NCBI GenBank assembly: GCA_039028975.1
Contig: JBCCHB010000001.1
Coordinates: forward strand, 1 to 64,000
From: JAHBNG01 sp039028975
Lineage (GTDB): Bacteria > Chloroflexota > Anaerolineae > Caldilineales > Caldilineaceae
Direction of reading: 5' to 3'
DNA length: 64,000 nt
The translations under genes and the position numbers were made by a program. Position 1 is the first letter of the stretch. Each line of letters starts with the position of its first letter. Below are positions 42,095 to 50,594 of the stretch, piece by piece. The notes below the pieces were generated by a model. It was not told the origin of the DNA. It saw nothing but the letters and a program-made list of their open reading frames with translations, and did no database searches.

Positions 42095-42958
42095 CTATCT
42101 ACCTCGTAGGACCATCCACCACTGGGGATCGACTCCCAGCAGTTGGACTTCTTCTACTGCCAGGGTACTTCCCTCAATCCACCCTCTGGTCAGCGGAATT
42201 AGCTCGCAGTAGAGATCCCAAGGAAACCAGGGCAATGCGTGCATCCCTTCAAATACGCAGTGGTAAAAAATGAGGTGTCCACCACTGCCAACGAGTGTTG
42301 CGGCATCGCTGATGATGCTGAGTAGCTCGGGCTTGCCGCGCGTTGCCAACCCATCCGTCCGATATTCTCCCGCCAGCCACTCAATCATCTGTTGCTCTTC
42401 GGCAAACCAGTCTACCGTGGCCGTATCCATGCCCATGGCTTCGGAGACCGCGGTCTGGAGAATATCGTTGATAGAATGATTGAAGCAGGCCACGTCAAAG
42501 GTGCCTGGCTCTAAATAGGTAAGGGCATCCAGCGCGTTGGCTTGGATAATCCGGCACTGCTCTGCTGACGCTTTTGCTGGTGCGTCGAGGGCATTCGTCA
42601 ACCGTTCATGTAGCTGCTGGTTCAGGTTGATGGTGGTGTAGGATGCTTGCACGCCCCCTAGTGCTCTGCTGGCGACCAGCACTGGCGGTTCTGCGCCCGC
42701 GCCCGGTTCATACACCGCGTGGTCTTTGGTAACGCCGAGCGCGCGGAATAGCTCATAGTACTGAGCAGCCAGCACTAGAGCCCAAAAGGGATAGGAAAAT
42801 CGGCTAGGGTTGCCCATGGTCTGCCCAACCTTTTCGGCCAATTGATCGGGGGATAGTGAATCAATTTGCGCTCGAAGGCGTTGATTGAGGACGCTGTAGA
42901 TGGAACCATAGCGTAGCAATTCTATGATGCGTTTAGATTCCCAAATGGGCGTGGTCAT
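42095..42958 (-). CDS. Methyltransferase-like protein of unknown substrate
   Basis: This is a protein of about 287 residues with a plausible class I methyltransferase core: HAVYEPGAGAEPPVLVASRA resembles motif I, with DAPAKASAEQCRIIQANALD and FDVACFNHSINDILQTAVSE as later strands. The C-terminal half includes GSGGHLIFYHCVFEGMHALP. I cannot assign a subfamily. GGAGA precedes the ATG at 42958. It lies 23 nt downstream of the AraC regulator in the same direction and is probably co-transcribed with it, beside the halogenase-type cluster. A trailing GRGDxDPQWWMVLRGR-like C-terminus closes the protein. Confidence 0.6.
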   Translation of the reverse strand: MTTPIWESKRIIELLRYGSIYSVLNQRLRAQIDSLSPDQLAEKVGQTMGNPSRFSYPFWALVLAAQYYELFRALGVTKDHAVYEPGAGAEPPVLVASRALGGVQASYTTINLNQQLHERLTNALDAPAKASAEQCRIIQANALDALTYLEPGTFDVACFNHSINDILQTAVSEAMGMDTATVDWFAEEQQMIEWLAGEYRTDGLATRGKPELLSIISDAATLVGSGGHLIFYHCVFEGMHALPWFPWDLYCELIPLTRGWIEGSTLAVEEVQLLGVDPQWWMVLRGR

Positions 42959-42981
42959 TGGTTTCTCCACGGGTGACGTTC

Positions 42982-43968
42982 TTAGCTTACACTGTACTTA
43001 TTATTTCGCCGCGCGACGCCCGGAGATATGCCAATCGTCCGTTTGAACGCTCGGCTAAATGCCGCTTCAGACTGATAGCCAAGGCGTTCCGCCAACTCCC
43101 ATAGCGATAAATCTCCTTCTCGAAGCAGTGTTAAGGCGACATTCATTCGCCAGCGTGTGACGTACTGCATGGGGGATTCCTCTACTAACTCTTTAAAGCG
43201 TGCGGAAAAAGCTGAACGGGACATGGCCACTTCTTTTGCAAGCTCCGCAACTGACCATGCACGGTCCGGTTCCCGTTGAATCGCTAAGACTGCATGGCCG
43301 ATTTGCTCGTCTTGAAGTGCCCCCAACCAGCCGCTTTGGGCCGCCGGATCTGCTTCAATCCATGATCGAATCGCCTGAATCACCAGCACGTCGGCCAAGC
43401 GCGTGATGACGGTTTCGCCCCCCGGCCGCAGCGCTTCGGCTTCGGACGCGATTAAGCCCAATGTGCTTTGAATCCATTCAAAATGAGCAGAACGCCGAGC
43501 TTCAATATAGATGAACCTTGGCAAGAGTTGGATTAGCTGATGGGCGGCTGGATGCTCAAAACAGACGGCCACGCAGATCATGTTTGTCGGTTCGCCGCCC
43601 CCTTCGTAGCTCAATAGCTCATACCGTTCACTAATCCTCTGGCGAGGGACATCGAACATGTTGAACGTTGGGTTGCCGACTTCGCTGACTACTTTGTGCC
43701 CGTCCCCATGAGGGACAAGCGCAAAATCCCCCGTCTGCAACAGTTGGGGTTTAGACCCTTCAATTTCAAGCCAGCAACGCCCAGAAATAACAACGTGAAA
43801 CAACAGAAAGCCCGAAAATGGAGGCAATTCTACCCCCCATGGTGCAGTGACCTCGGACCGCGAATAGAACATGCCATTCATGCGCAATAAATGGAGCGCT
43901 TCACCCAGTGGATCAGCCGCTCTCGACATTGTTTCTCTAAACTGAACTGGTGTTATTAATTCTCTCAT
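42982..43968 (-). CDS. AraC family regulator with cupin sensor domain
   Basis: This is a regulator of about 328 residues. The N-terminal cupin-6 sensor (MNGMFYSRSEVTAPWGVELP, FSGFLLFHVVISGRCWLEIE, LLQTGDFALVPHGDGHKV) is joined to a C-terminal AraC double helix-turn-helix (WSVAELAKEVAMSRSAFSAR, YVTRWRMNVALTLLREGDLS, ERLGYQSEAAFSRAFKRTIG). This type often controls a divergent oxidoreductase gene. Here the SDR-halogenase cluster starts 283 bp away in the opposite direction and is the likely target. I start at the ATG at 43968 (GAGAG upstream) rather than 44037. Confidence 0.9.
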   Translation of the reverse strand: MRELITPVQFRETMSRAADPLGEALHLLRMNGMFYSRSEVTAPWGVELPPFSGFLLFHVVISGRCWLEIEGSKPQLLQTGDFALVPHGDGHKVVSEVGNPTFNMFDVPRQRISERYELLSYEGGGEPTNMICVAVCFEHPAAHQLIQLLPRFIYIEARRSAHFEWIQSTLGLIASEAEALRPGGETVITRLADVLVIQAIRSWIEADPAAQSGWLGALQDEQIGHAVLAIQREPDRAWSVAELAKEVAMSRSAFSARFKELVEESPMQYVTRWRMNVALTLLREGDLSLWELAERLGYQSEAAFSRAFKRTIGISPGVARRNNKYSVS

Positions 43969-44059
43969 TAGACTCTCTATAGCTTTGCAATATAGATGGC
44001 CAGAACAGATCTGTCCCGTCTTCCCAGGGTTTCTCACAGTGGAGCGCTTAAGGGCTGGT

Positions 44060-44083
44060 ACAAGACTTTTCTGGCGAAGTATA
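44060..44083. repeat. Exact 24-bp copy of the 38854 repeat
   Basis: ACAAGACTTTTCTGGCGAAG plus four bases match 38854-38877 in reverse complement. It lies in the 282-bp divergent promoter region between the AraC gene and the SDR gene, where promoter and operator sites must also lie but cannot be placed with confidence. Confidence 0.75.
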
Positions 44084-44250
44084 GGCTATTAAGATGCTTT
44101 TGCTGGACGAATAGTCATAAAAAAACGACTAAGAGTCATTGAACAACCACAGGCCGAATGGTAGCATAGCTCTTGAGTTAGTTCAAACAAAGACTTCGGC
44201 TATTTATCCACGAGTACAGGCACTAAAACACTACTCAGGGAGGTAATCTT

Positions 44251-45279
44251 ATGGCAGCATCCAAATCACCTAAGCAGTTTGAAGGAAAGAGAGCCTTGGT
44301 TACAGGGGCGAACTCAGGCCTCGGCTTTGAAGCAGCCGCACAACTTGCCGAAGCTGGCTATAGCTGCATCATTTTGGCCTGCCGGACGCGCGAAAAGGCC
44401 GAAGCAGCCCAACGGGCACTCACCGCCCGCGTGGGTTCGGCCCCGTTCGAAATTTTGGCTGTCGATGTCTCTAGCATTGAGTCTGCGCGGTCCGCGTGCG
44501 ACGAACTCTTGAGACGCGGCCACCCCATTGATGCCCTGCTGTTAAACGCTGGCATGGCTTCTGGCAAGGAGATGGAAAAGAGCTTAGATGGTTTCGAAAT
44601 CTCGTTTGCATCATCGATCATTGGCCACCACGTTATGACGATGCAACTTCTCGAGGCTGGCATCCTGCCGAACGGCGCACGCGTTGTAATCTCGGGTTCG
44701 GAGACGGCGCGTAACGACCTTCCAGCAATGATGGGCATGCAGCTTTATGACTTCGCTACTGACGCTCCGCAAGAGTTTGGCAGTAACCTTCATGACGCCA
44801 TGGTCTCTTTCGCGAGAGGGGCAAAACCGATGTTATTTGACAACAACCGCTACTATGCGACGACCAAGGCCTTCACATCTTGGTGGACTGCTGCCCTGGC
44901 GCGCAAATATGGTGAGCGTATCTCGATTTTTACGGTCTCGCCGGGATCCAATATGGGTACAAACGGATCCCGCCACGCGACCGGCTTTCAGGGCTTCTTA
45001 ATGACCAAGGTTATGCCCGCCCTTGGGCCAATCTTCGGCATATCCCAACCTGTTTCGCTCGGAGCCAAACGCTATATCGACGTCCTAAATGAGATCGGTG
45101 GGGTATACGTTAATGGGAAATCCTATATGTCCAAACCGAAGAAACTTGTCGGCCCTATGCAAGAAGTGACCTCCGATCACCTATTGGATGTCGAGCGCCA
45201 AGAGGCGGCTTGGAACGTTCTCAGCAACCTCACTGGTACAGCGGCTAATCCACCCGCCCAAAGTACGGGGACCGCTTAG
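44251..45279 (+). CDS. Short-chain dehydrogenase/reductase (SDR)
   Basis: This 342-residue protein is SDR-like. The cofactor motif is ALVTGANSGLGFEAAAQLAE (TGxxxGxG), NADP/NAD selectivity is in ACRTREKAEAA, and the strand-4 motif is ALLLNAGMASG. The catalytic Ser lies in RVVISGSETARND. The active-site Tyr-Lys is RYYATTKAF (YxxxK), and PG in TVSPGSNMGTNGS completes the fold. It is longer than usual, with a C-terminal extension. GGGAGG precedes the ATG. It is the first gene of a five-gene plus-strand cluster, 43 nt ahead of the halogenase-like gene; a role in modifying the same small molecule is plausible but inferred. Confidence 0.9.
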   Translation: MAASKSPKQFEGKRALVTGANSGLGFEAAAQLAEAGYSCIILACRTREKAEAAQRALTARVGSAPFEILAVDVSSIESARSACDELLRRGHPIDALLLNAGMASGKEMEKSLDGFEISFASSIIGHHVMTMQLLEAGILPNGARVVISGSETARNDLPAMMGMQLYDFATDAPQEFGSNLHDAMVSFARGAKPMLFDNNRYYATTKAFTSWWTAALARKYGERISIFTVSPGSNMGTNGSRHATGFQGFLMTKVMPALGPIFGISQPVSLGAKRYIDVLNEIGGVYVNGKSYMSKPKKLVGPMQEVTSDHLLDVERQEAAWNVLSNLTGTAANPPAQSTGTA

Positions 45280-45322
45280 AGCAGGTACGTGATTCTATTG
45301 CCGATAGCTGGAGGAATTCAAC

Positions 45323-47077
45323 ATGGACGTGTCTCGTAATCAATATGATGTGGCCATTATCGGCTCCGGTATTGCAGGCTCGACGCTGGGGGCAATTCTG
45401 GCTCGCCAGGGGATGAAAGTGGTGATATTTGAGGCCAAAAGCCATCCGCGATTTTCCATCGGCGAGTCGATGATTCTAGAGACATCTGAGACCATGCGTT
45501 CGCTAGCCGAAATGTACGATGTCCCCGAGTTGGCCTATTTCAGTTCGGAGAACTATCTTCCGTATATTGGTACGACCCACGGCGTGAAACGTCACTTCAG
45601 CTATTTGCATCAGACGGTTGGCCAACCACATCAAGCAGAACATTCTTTGCAAGCCGTTATTCCCAAGCACCCCCATGGCCACGAGCTGCATCTTTATCGC
45701 CAGGATGTAGACGCCTTTCTGATGACCTGCGCGATTCGTTATGGAGCAACGGTCCTACAGAACAGGCCCGTGGGGGAGATTGAGTTTGATGAGAATGGCG
45801 TCACGGTGACGACGGCCCGAGACGAGCAATATCGCGCTGCCTATGTGGTCGACGCAGGAGGCTTCCGCTCGCTGATTGCTGACAAATTCGATTTGCGAGA
45901 TTTCGACCAACAGACCCACTCGCGGGCCATCTTTACCCACATGATCGATGTCCCCGACTTTCACGATGTCGCCACAACCCAGCAAGCCGCCGATCTACCC
46001 TTTAGTGTGGCGGAGGGGACGCTGCATCATCTCTTTGACGGTGGCTGGTTGTGGGTTATTCCCTTTAACAATCATGCTGGGTCTACCAATCCCTTATGTA
46101 GCGTTGGGCTGATGCTCGATCCACGGGTTAATCCGCCTCAAAATGATCTTTCTGCGGAAGAAGAGTTCTTTGGCTTTATTGAAGGCTTCCCCAGCATTGC
46201 AGTGCAATTTCAGGGAGCCAGAGCCGTGCGAGATTGGACACGTACGGGACGCATCCAGTATTCGTCTAAACAGACTGTTGGGGATCGATGGGCGCTATTG
46301 GGCCACGCGGCAGGATTTATCGATCCCCTCTATTCCAAGGGTTTGTATATCTCTTTAACCAGCGTCTCCATTCTCGCCCATCACCTTTTACAGGCTAGCC
46401 AAGATGGTGATTACGCCAGAGAACAATTTCTGCCGCTGGAAGAGACAACCTTGGCCTATCTACGCAGCAATGACCGACTGGTGGCCAACTCCTACAAAGC
46501 ATGGGGAAACACCAAGCTGTGGAGATCCTACAGCGTTCTTTGGCTGCTGGGTGCCTATACCGAATTGGTTAAACTCTTCTGCATTCGGTTCGACAGTACC
46601 CACAATGGTCAGCTTGATGCCAAAGAATACATTGCCCAGCTTCAGCAGCTAAAACTTTCAGGCGGAGGCTTTGCCGAGTATGACCGCATTGCCGACCAAA
46701 TCGATGCGGCCATGGAGAATGTTGATGTGGAGAGTGTTGCCCAAGTCGAGGCAGCACTGGCCGAGATATCGGCTGCGTTTGCGTCAATCGACTGGATGCC
46801 GTTGCCCTTCCAGGCCATACTCAACGGGCGCACCCATCTGCCCAAAAATAAGCTGCGGCTCGATCTGCTCAAGAAAGATCAAGGGTTTTTACGCGGAGGC
46901 GCGTATCGTGAGCACTTCTTTGGCGAACATTCGCTTTGGCAGGTGGCAGGGGCTTTCTTACAAGAGGCGCTGCGCTATTCAAAACCAGTGCTGGCACGCA
47001 AGCGTCGAAAACAGCGATTGCGGCCACAGACACAGCTAAATCGATATCCAATCGAGCATTTAGCATTTCAACGATGA
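45323..47077 (+). CDS. Flavin-dependent halogenase-like oxidoreductase
   Basis: This 584-residue FAD protein has the N-terminal dinucleotide motif VAIIGSGIAGSTLGAILARQ (GxGxxG at 14-19) and the halogenase-type segment HPRFSIGESMILE (41-53). The signature WLWVIP (WxWxIP, 242-247) is complete, and FIDPLYSKG (332-340) fits the FxxPxxSxG motif of chloride-binding flavin halogenases. These two motifs together favour a FADH2-dependent halogenase over an ordinary monooxygenase, though other flavin oxidoreductases related to geranylgeranyl reductase cannot be excluded. No flavin reductase is nearby. The C-terminal third (450-584) has no family I recognise and may hold a carrier- or substrate-binding part. 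GGAGGAATT precedes the ATG. Confidence 0.8.
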   Translation: MDVSRNQYDVAIIGSGIAGSTLGAILARQGMKVVIFEAKSHPRFSIGESMILETSETMRSLAEMYDVPELAYFSSENYLPYIGTTHGVKRHFSYLHQTVGQPHQAEHSLQAVIPKHPHGHELHLYRQDVDAFLMTCAIRYGATVLQNRPVGEIEFDENGVTVTTARDEQYRAAYVVDAGGFRSLIADKFDLRDFDQQTHSRAIFTHMIDVPDFHDVATTQQAADLPFSVAEGTLHHLFDGGWLWVIPFNNHAGSTNPLCSVGLMLDPRVNPPQNDLSAEEEFFGFIEGFPSIAVQFQGARAVRDWTRTGRIQYSSKQTVGDRWALLGHAAGFIDPLYSKGLYISLTSVSILAHHLLQASQDGDYAREQFLPLEETTLAYLRSNDRLVANSYKAWGNTKLWRSYSVLWLLGAYTELVKLFCIRFDSTHNGQLDAKEYIAQLQQLKLSGGGFAEYDRIADQIDAAMENVDVESVAQVEAALAEISAAFASIDWMPLPFQAILNGRTHLPKNKLRLDLLKKDQGFLRGGAYREHFFGEHSLWQVAGAFLQEALRYSKPVLARKRRKQRLRPQTQLNRYPIEHLAFQR

Positions 47078-47130
47078 TTGTATTTAGGCTATCAGTCGGA
47101 ATTTAACTACTACGATACTCGGCTCTGCAT

Positions 47131-47179
47131 GAAAACCAGAGTTTTTACAATATTTACTCAGCGGAAAACTCCGGTTTTC
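47131..47179. repeat. Palindrome, GAAAACCGGAGTTTT family
   Basis: GAAAACCAGAGTTTT (47131-47145) and AAAACTCCGGTTTTC (47165-47179) form 15-bp arms with one mismatch. The same core occurs at 2469-2518. It lies in the 139-bp gap between the halogenase-like gene and the first hydrolase gene and could attenuate transcription. Confidence 0.65.
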
Positions 47180-47216
47180 ATCGCAACCGCAGTGTAACAT
47201 TTAAAGAGGAACACAG

Positions 47217-48260
47217 ATGGTGAAGAAAATTCTATTAAGTTTACTTGGGATCGCAGTGCTAGCACTCGGCATATTCGCATTTGTGTTGACCCGGGACGGA
47301 GAATTGGAGACGCCCAACGGAAGCGGGACAGTTGAACTGGATGTGGGCACGTTCGAGGGTTTCCGGTTACCGGATTATGTTGCGGAAAAGGTTGGCGATG
47401 AGTACAGAAGCTATTTGGTCGAGGTAGAGCCGGGCATCAAGATTCACGTCCTAGAGGTTGGATCTGGTTATCCTGTTTATATGCAGCATGGTGCACCAAC
47501 TAATGGATTACTCTATCGCAAAGTTGTCAACGAACTTCCGCTGGATCAGTTCCGCATCATCATGCCAACCATGGTGGGGCTTGGGTTTTCCAGCAAGGTT
47601 CCAGCCAGCCAACACACAGTCGACAATCATATACGTTGGATAAACGGGACTCTGAAGCAGCTGGCACTCAACGAGCTTATCTATGTGGGGCATGATTGGG
47701 GTGGTCCGATCGGCATGGGGGCGCTTGCCCGCACCCCTGCTCTGCTCAAAGGTGCCGTCATTCTCAACACGGCCTTCGGTGCCCCAACAGAACCCCGGAC
47801 CCTTTCAACACCGCTTCGAATCATCAAAACACCAATCGTCGGAGAGATCTTGTTCGAGGGCATCTTGTCGATATTTGGTCAGTTGGCCGGAGCACAGGCT
47901 GATCCTGAGTCACTATCGGCCGACGTGCTCGAACTATATGAAAGACCGGTGCAAGAGAGTACCAATTCAAAAGGACCAGTCGCAATCTTTCGTATGGCGG
48001 CCGATGGTCCAGACCATCCAACCGCCGAACCACTCAGAGAAATCGACGTATACATTCAGGGATTAGACGTACCGACCGCAATTGTCTGGGGACTAAGTGA
48101 TCCGGTTTTGGGGTCGAGACTGAATGAAATGATAGGCCACTTCCCCAACGCGCATGTGACGGAAACAGAAGCGGGACACTTCTTACAGGAAGAGGTTGAT
48201 GTTCCTGAGGCAATCGCAGCAGCGGTGCAGCGCGTTTACGGCCAGATTCAAAGCGAGTAA
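47217..48260 (+). CDS. Membrane-anchored alpha/beta hydrolase, haloalkane dehalogenase-like (copy 1)
   Basis: This 347-residue protein has an uncleaved N-terminal anchor (ILLSLLGIAVLALGIFAFVL) and an alpha/beta hydrolase domain. The oxyanion loop is HGAPTNGLLYRKV. The nucleophile elbow is GHDWGGPIG with Asp160-Trp161, as in haloalkane dehalogenases and epoxide hydrolases (Asp nucleophile rather than Ser). The catalytic His is in EAGHFLQEE. HGNPT, with the halide-binding Asn of known dehalogenases, is replaced by HGAPT, so activity may be epoxide hydrolase-like or altered. The active domain should face the outside. It is a tandem duplicate of the next gene. GAGGAA precedes the ATG. Confidence 0.85.
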   Translation: MVKKILLSLLGIAVLALGIFAFVLTRDGELETPNGSGTVELDVGTFEGFRLPDYVAEKVGDEYRSYLVEVEPGIKIHVLEVGSGYPVYMQHGAPTNGLLYRKVVNELPLDQFRIIMPTMVGLGFSSKVPASQHTVDNHIRWINGTLKQLALNELIYVGHDWGGPIGMGALARTPALLKGAVILNTAFGAPTEPRTLSTPLRIIKTPIVGEILFEGILSIFGQLAGAQADPESLSADVLELYERPVQESTNSKGPVAIFRMAADGPDHPTAEPLREIDVYIQGLDVPTAIVWGLSDPVLGSRLNEMIGHFPNAHVTETEAGHFLQEEVDVPEAIAAAVQRVYGQIQSE

Positions 48261-48312
48261 GAACCGCCACCTGAGTTCCAAAAGAACCTGAAAAGGAGCA
48301 TGGATAACGAGC

Positions 48313-49359
48313 ATGATATTGTTAAGTTTAGTCGTGATAGTCGTGTTAATAGGGATCGTATTCGCCTACATCCTGACCCGTGACGGAGAATTGAAAACGC
48401 CTACCGGAAAAGGGATGATTGACCTGGATAGGGGAACTTTCGAAAATTTTCCGTTACCGGATTATGCCGCAAAATTTGTTGGCGGTGAGTACAAAAGCTA
48501 TTTGGTCGAAGTAGAGCCGGGCATCAAGATTCATGTCTTAGAGGTTGGGTCTGGTTATCCTGTCTATATGCAGCACGGTGTGCCGACATCTGGATTTCTG
48601 TATCGCAAGGTCGCCGATGAATTACCTGAGGATCAATTCCGAATCATCATGCCAACGTTGGTGGGGCTTGGGTTTTCCAGCAAAGTTCCGGCCAGTCAGC
48701 ACACGGTCGACAATCATATGCGTTGGATAAACACGCTTCTCAATAAGCTAACACTCGATGGACTCATCTATCTTGGTCACGATTGGGGTGGCCCGATTGG
48801 CATGGGGGCGCTTGCACGTTCACCGGAATTGCTGGAAGGTGCTGTTATGCTCGACACAGTGTTCGATGCACCGAAAGAAAACGAAAAGCTTCCGCCGCCG
48901 ATTCGATTAATTAAGACACCGGTAGTTGGAGAAATCTTGCTTGAGGGCCTTATTTCGATATTTAAGCAGTCGCCCAAACAACAAGCTGATCCGAATTCAA
49001 TACCCCCGAAGGTTAACAACGCACTCTATGAAAGACCAGTAACGGAAAGCGGTAATGCAAAAGGACCGCTAGCCATCTTGCGTATGGCGGCAGACGGTCC
49101 AGGTCATCCAACCGCAGAGCAGTTCAGGCGCGTTGAAGCGTATGTGCAGGGGTTGAATATTCCAGCGGAAATTGTCTGGGGGATGAACGATCCAATTTTG
49201 GGGTCGAAATTGCCTAACATGATCACAAACTTCCCCGAAGCGAGTGTGACAGAAACAACTGCGGGACACTTTCTGCAAGAAGAGGGTGGGGGGCCTGAGG
49301 CAATCGCGGCAGCGGTACAGCGCGTTTACGCGCAGATTCAGAAAGGCAAAGACCTATAA
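48313..49359 (+). CDS. Membrane-anchored alpha/beta hydrolase, haloalkane dehalogenase-like (copy 2)
   Basis: This 348-residue protein is closely related to the preceding gene product over its whole length (shared KSYLVEVEPGIKIHVLEVGS, VGLGFSSKVPASQHTVDNH, GHDWGGPIGMGALARSPE and AGHFLQEE). It shares the N-terminal membrane anchor and the Asp-nucleophile elbow (GHDWGG). The oxyanion loop reads HGVPTSG, again without the Asn. The gap to copy 1 is 52 bp, with GGAG upstream though rather far from the ATG. A recent tandem duplication is indicated by the matching gene ends (AVQRVYGQIQSE versus AVQRVYAQIQKG). Confidence 0.85.
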   Translation: MILLSLVVIVVLIGIVFAYILTRDGELKTPTGKGMIDLDRGTFENFPLPDYAAKFVGGEYKSYLVEVEPGIKIHVLEVGSGYPVYMQHGVPTSGFLYRKVADELPEDQFRIIMPTLVGLGFSSKVPASQHTVDNHMRWINTLLNKLTLDGLIYLGHDWGGPIGMGALARSPELLEGAVMLDTVFDAPKENEKLPPPIRLIKTPVVGEILLEGLISIFKQSPKQQADPNSIPPKVNNALYERPVTESGNAKGPLAILRMAADGPGHPTAEQFRRVEAYVQGLNIPAEIVWGMNDPILGSKLPNMITNFPEASVTETTAGHFLQEEGGGPEAIAAAVQRVYAQIQKGKDL

Positions 49360-49405
49360 ATCTGTTCACTATAAATCCGTTCACTATTTTAAACAGGAGA
49401 AAAAT

Positions 49406-50437
49406 ATGCTTAACAGTCGTAAGAACCTATCAATTTCTTTGCTGACCATTGTTGCAGCGCTCTTGCTGAGTGCTTGCACCGTACAAATGGTCGCTCCGAA
49501 CGCTTCTGCTGAGGATAGTGGGGCCAACGACAATGCACTCATCAACCTTCCCCCGGTTGCAATTTCGGCAGAGATGCCGTATGAGACTCAGTTTGTCGAG
49601 GTGCTTGGCTCACAAATGGCTTATGTGGAAGCGGGTGAGGGTGATCCGATTCTTTTTCTACATGGCAATCCGACTTCCAAATACCTCTGGCGCAACGTCA
49701 TGCCGTGGTTAGAAGGGCAAGGCCGGCTCATCGCACCGGACCTGATCGGCATGGGCGAGTCGGATAAGCCCGCTATTGGGTATACATTTGCTGAACACAG
49801 CGAATATGTTGATGGCTTTATCGAGGCCCTGGACCTTGAAAACATCACCTTGGTCATTCATGATTGGGGTTCTGGCCTAGGCTTTGATTACGCACATCGC
49901 AATCCCGAGAACGTCAAGGGCATTGCCTTTATGGAGGCTTCTGTCTCGCCCATGCCAGCCTCTTATGAGACGATGTCCGCAGATGTAGCCGCCTTTCTCC
50001 GAACAATGCGCACCGAAGGGGTAGGTGAAGAGATGGTTCTGAACCAGAATCTATTTATAGAGCAGGTACTGCCTAGCTCGGTGGCCCGTAGACTGACTGA
50101 GGCGGAGATGAACCAATATCGCGCCCCCTATCCCGATCCAGAATCGCGCTTGCCCTTGCTGGTATGGCCGCGACAGATACCAATTGATGGCGAGCCAGCC
50201 GATGTGGACAAGCGCGTCAACGCCTATAGAGAGTGGCTGATGGAGAGCGAATTGCCGAAACTGCATGTCTACGTGAGTCCAGGGGTGCTTAATCCGCCAG
50301 AAATGGTGGCCTTCTTGAGCCAAACAATGACCAACTACGAAACCGCTTATGTCGGCCGAGGACTCCACTTCATCCAAGAAACTCAACCCGAGGCCATTGG
50401 GCGAGCAATTAGCGACTGGGTACGGCGCAATCAATAG
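49406..50437 (+). CDS. Haloalkane dehalogenase-like lipoprotein
   Basis: This 343-residue protein has a lipoprotein signal (lipobox LSAC, Cys24) and a haloalkane dehalogenase fold of the LinB/DhaA (HLD-II) type. It has HGNPTSKYLWRN with the halide-binding Asn88, VIHDWGSGLGF with nucleophile Asp153 and halide-binding Trp154, and IAFMEASV with Glu177 in the HLD-II acid position. GLHFIQE carries His321. APDLIGMGESDKP is also typical. Thus both triad and halide-site residues appear intact, which supports hydrolytic dehalogenation outside the membrane. Other alpha/beta hydrolase activities remain possible. AGGAG lies 6 nt before the ATG at 49406, so the longer frame to 49286 is rejected. Confidence 0.85.
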   Translation: MLNSRKNLSISLLTIVAALLLSACTVQMVAPNASAEDSGANDNALINLPPVAISAEMPYETQFVEVLGSQMAYVEAGEGDPILFLHGNPTSKYLWRNVMPWLEGQGRLIAPDLIGMGESDKPAIGYTFAEHSEYVDGFIEALDLENITLVIHDWGSGLGFDYAHRNPENVKGIAFMEASVSPMPASYETMSADVAAFLRTMRTEGVGEEMVLNQNLFIEQVLPSSVARRLTEAEMNQYRAPYPDPESRLPLLVWPRQIPIDGEPADVDKRVNAYREWLMESELPKLHVYVSPGVLNPPEMVAFLSQTMTNYETAYVGRGLHFIQETQPEAIGRAISDWVRRNQ

Positions 50438-50468
50438 TTCTATCCAAAAGAAGCATGGCTCATCTGTG

Positions 50469-50524
50469 AAAAGAGTGCAAATCAATGGTTCTTAGTCAAA
50501 GCCAATTGGCATTTTGCACTCTTT
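50469..50524. repeat. Inverted repeat AAAAGAGTGCAAA (possible terminator)
   Basis: AAAAGAGTGCAAA (50469-50481) pairs with TTTGCACTCTTT (50513-50524). It is the same family as 30434-30494 and lies 30 bp after the dehalogenase-like gene, so it could end both that transcript and the convergent MerR one. Confidence 0.6.
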
Positions 50525-50594
50525 CGGCTGATGAGCGAAGAAGCATAGTGTAGTCGGTCGGTCTACAGGCTGATCCAGGTTCAATATCGCAGAC

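Noticed and set aside
49286..49405. Extended N-terminus of the dehalogenase-like protein
   Set aside because: It would overlap the preceding gene and lacks a signal; the lipoprotein signal begins at 49406 with a good ribosome-binding site.
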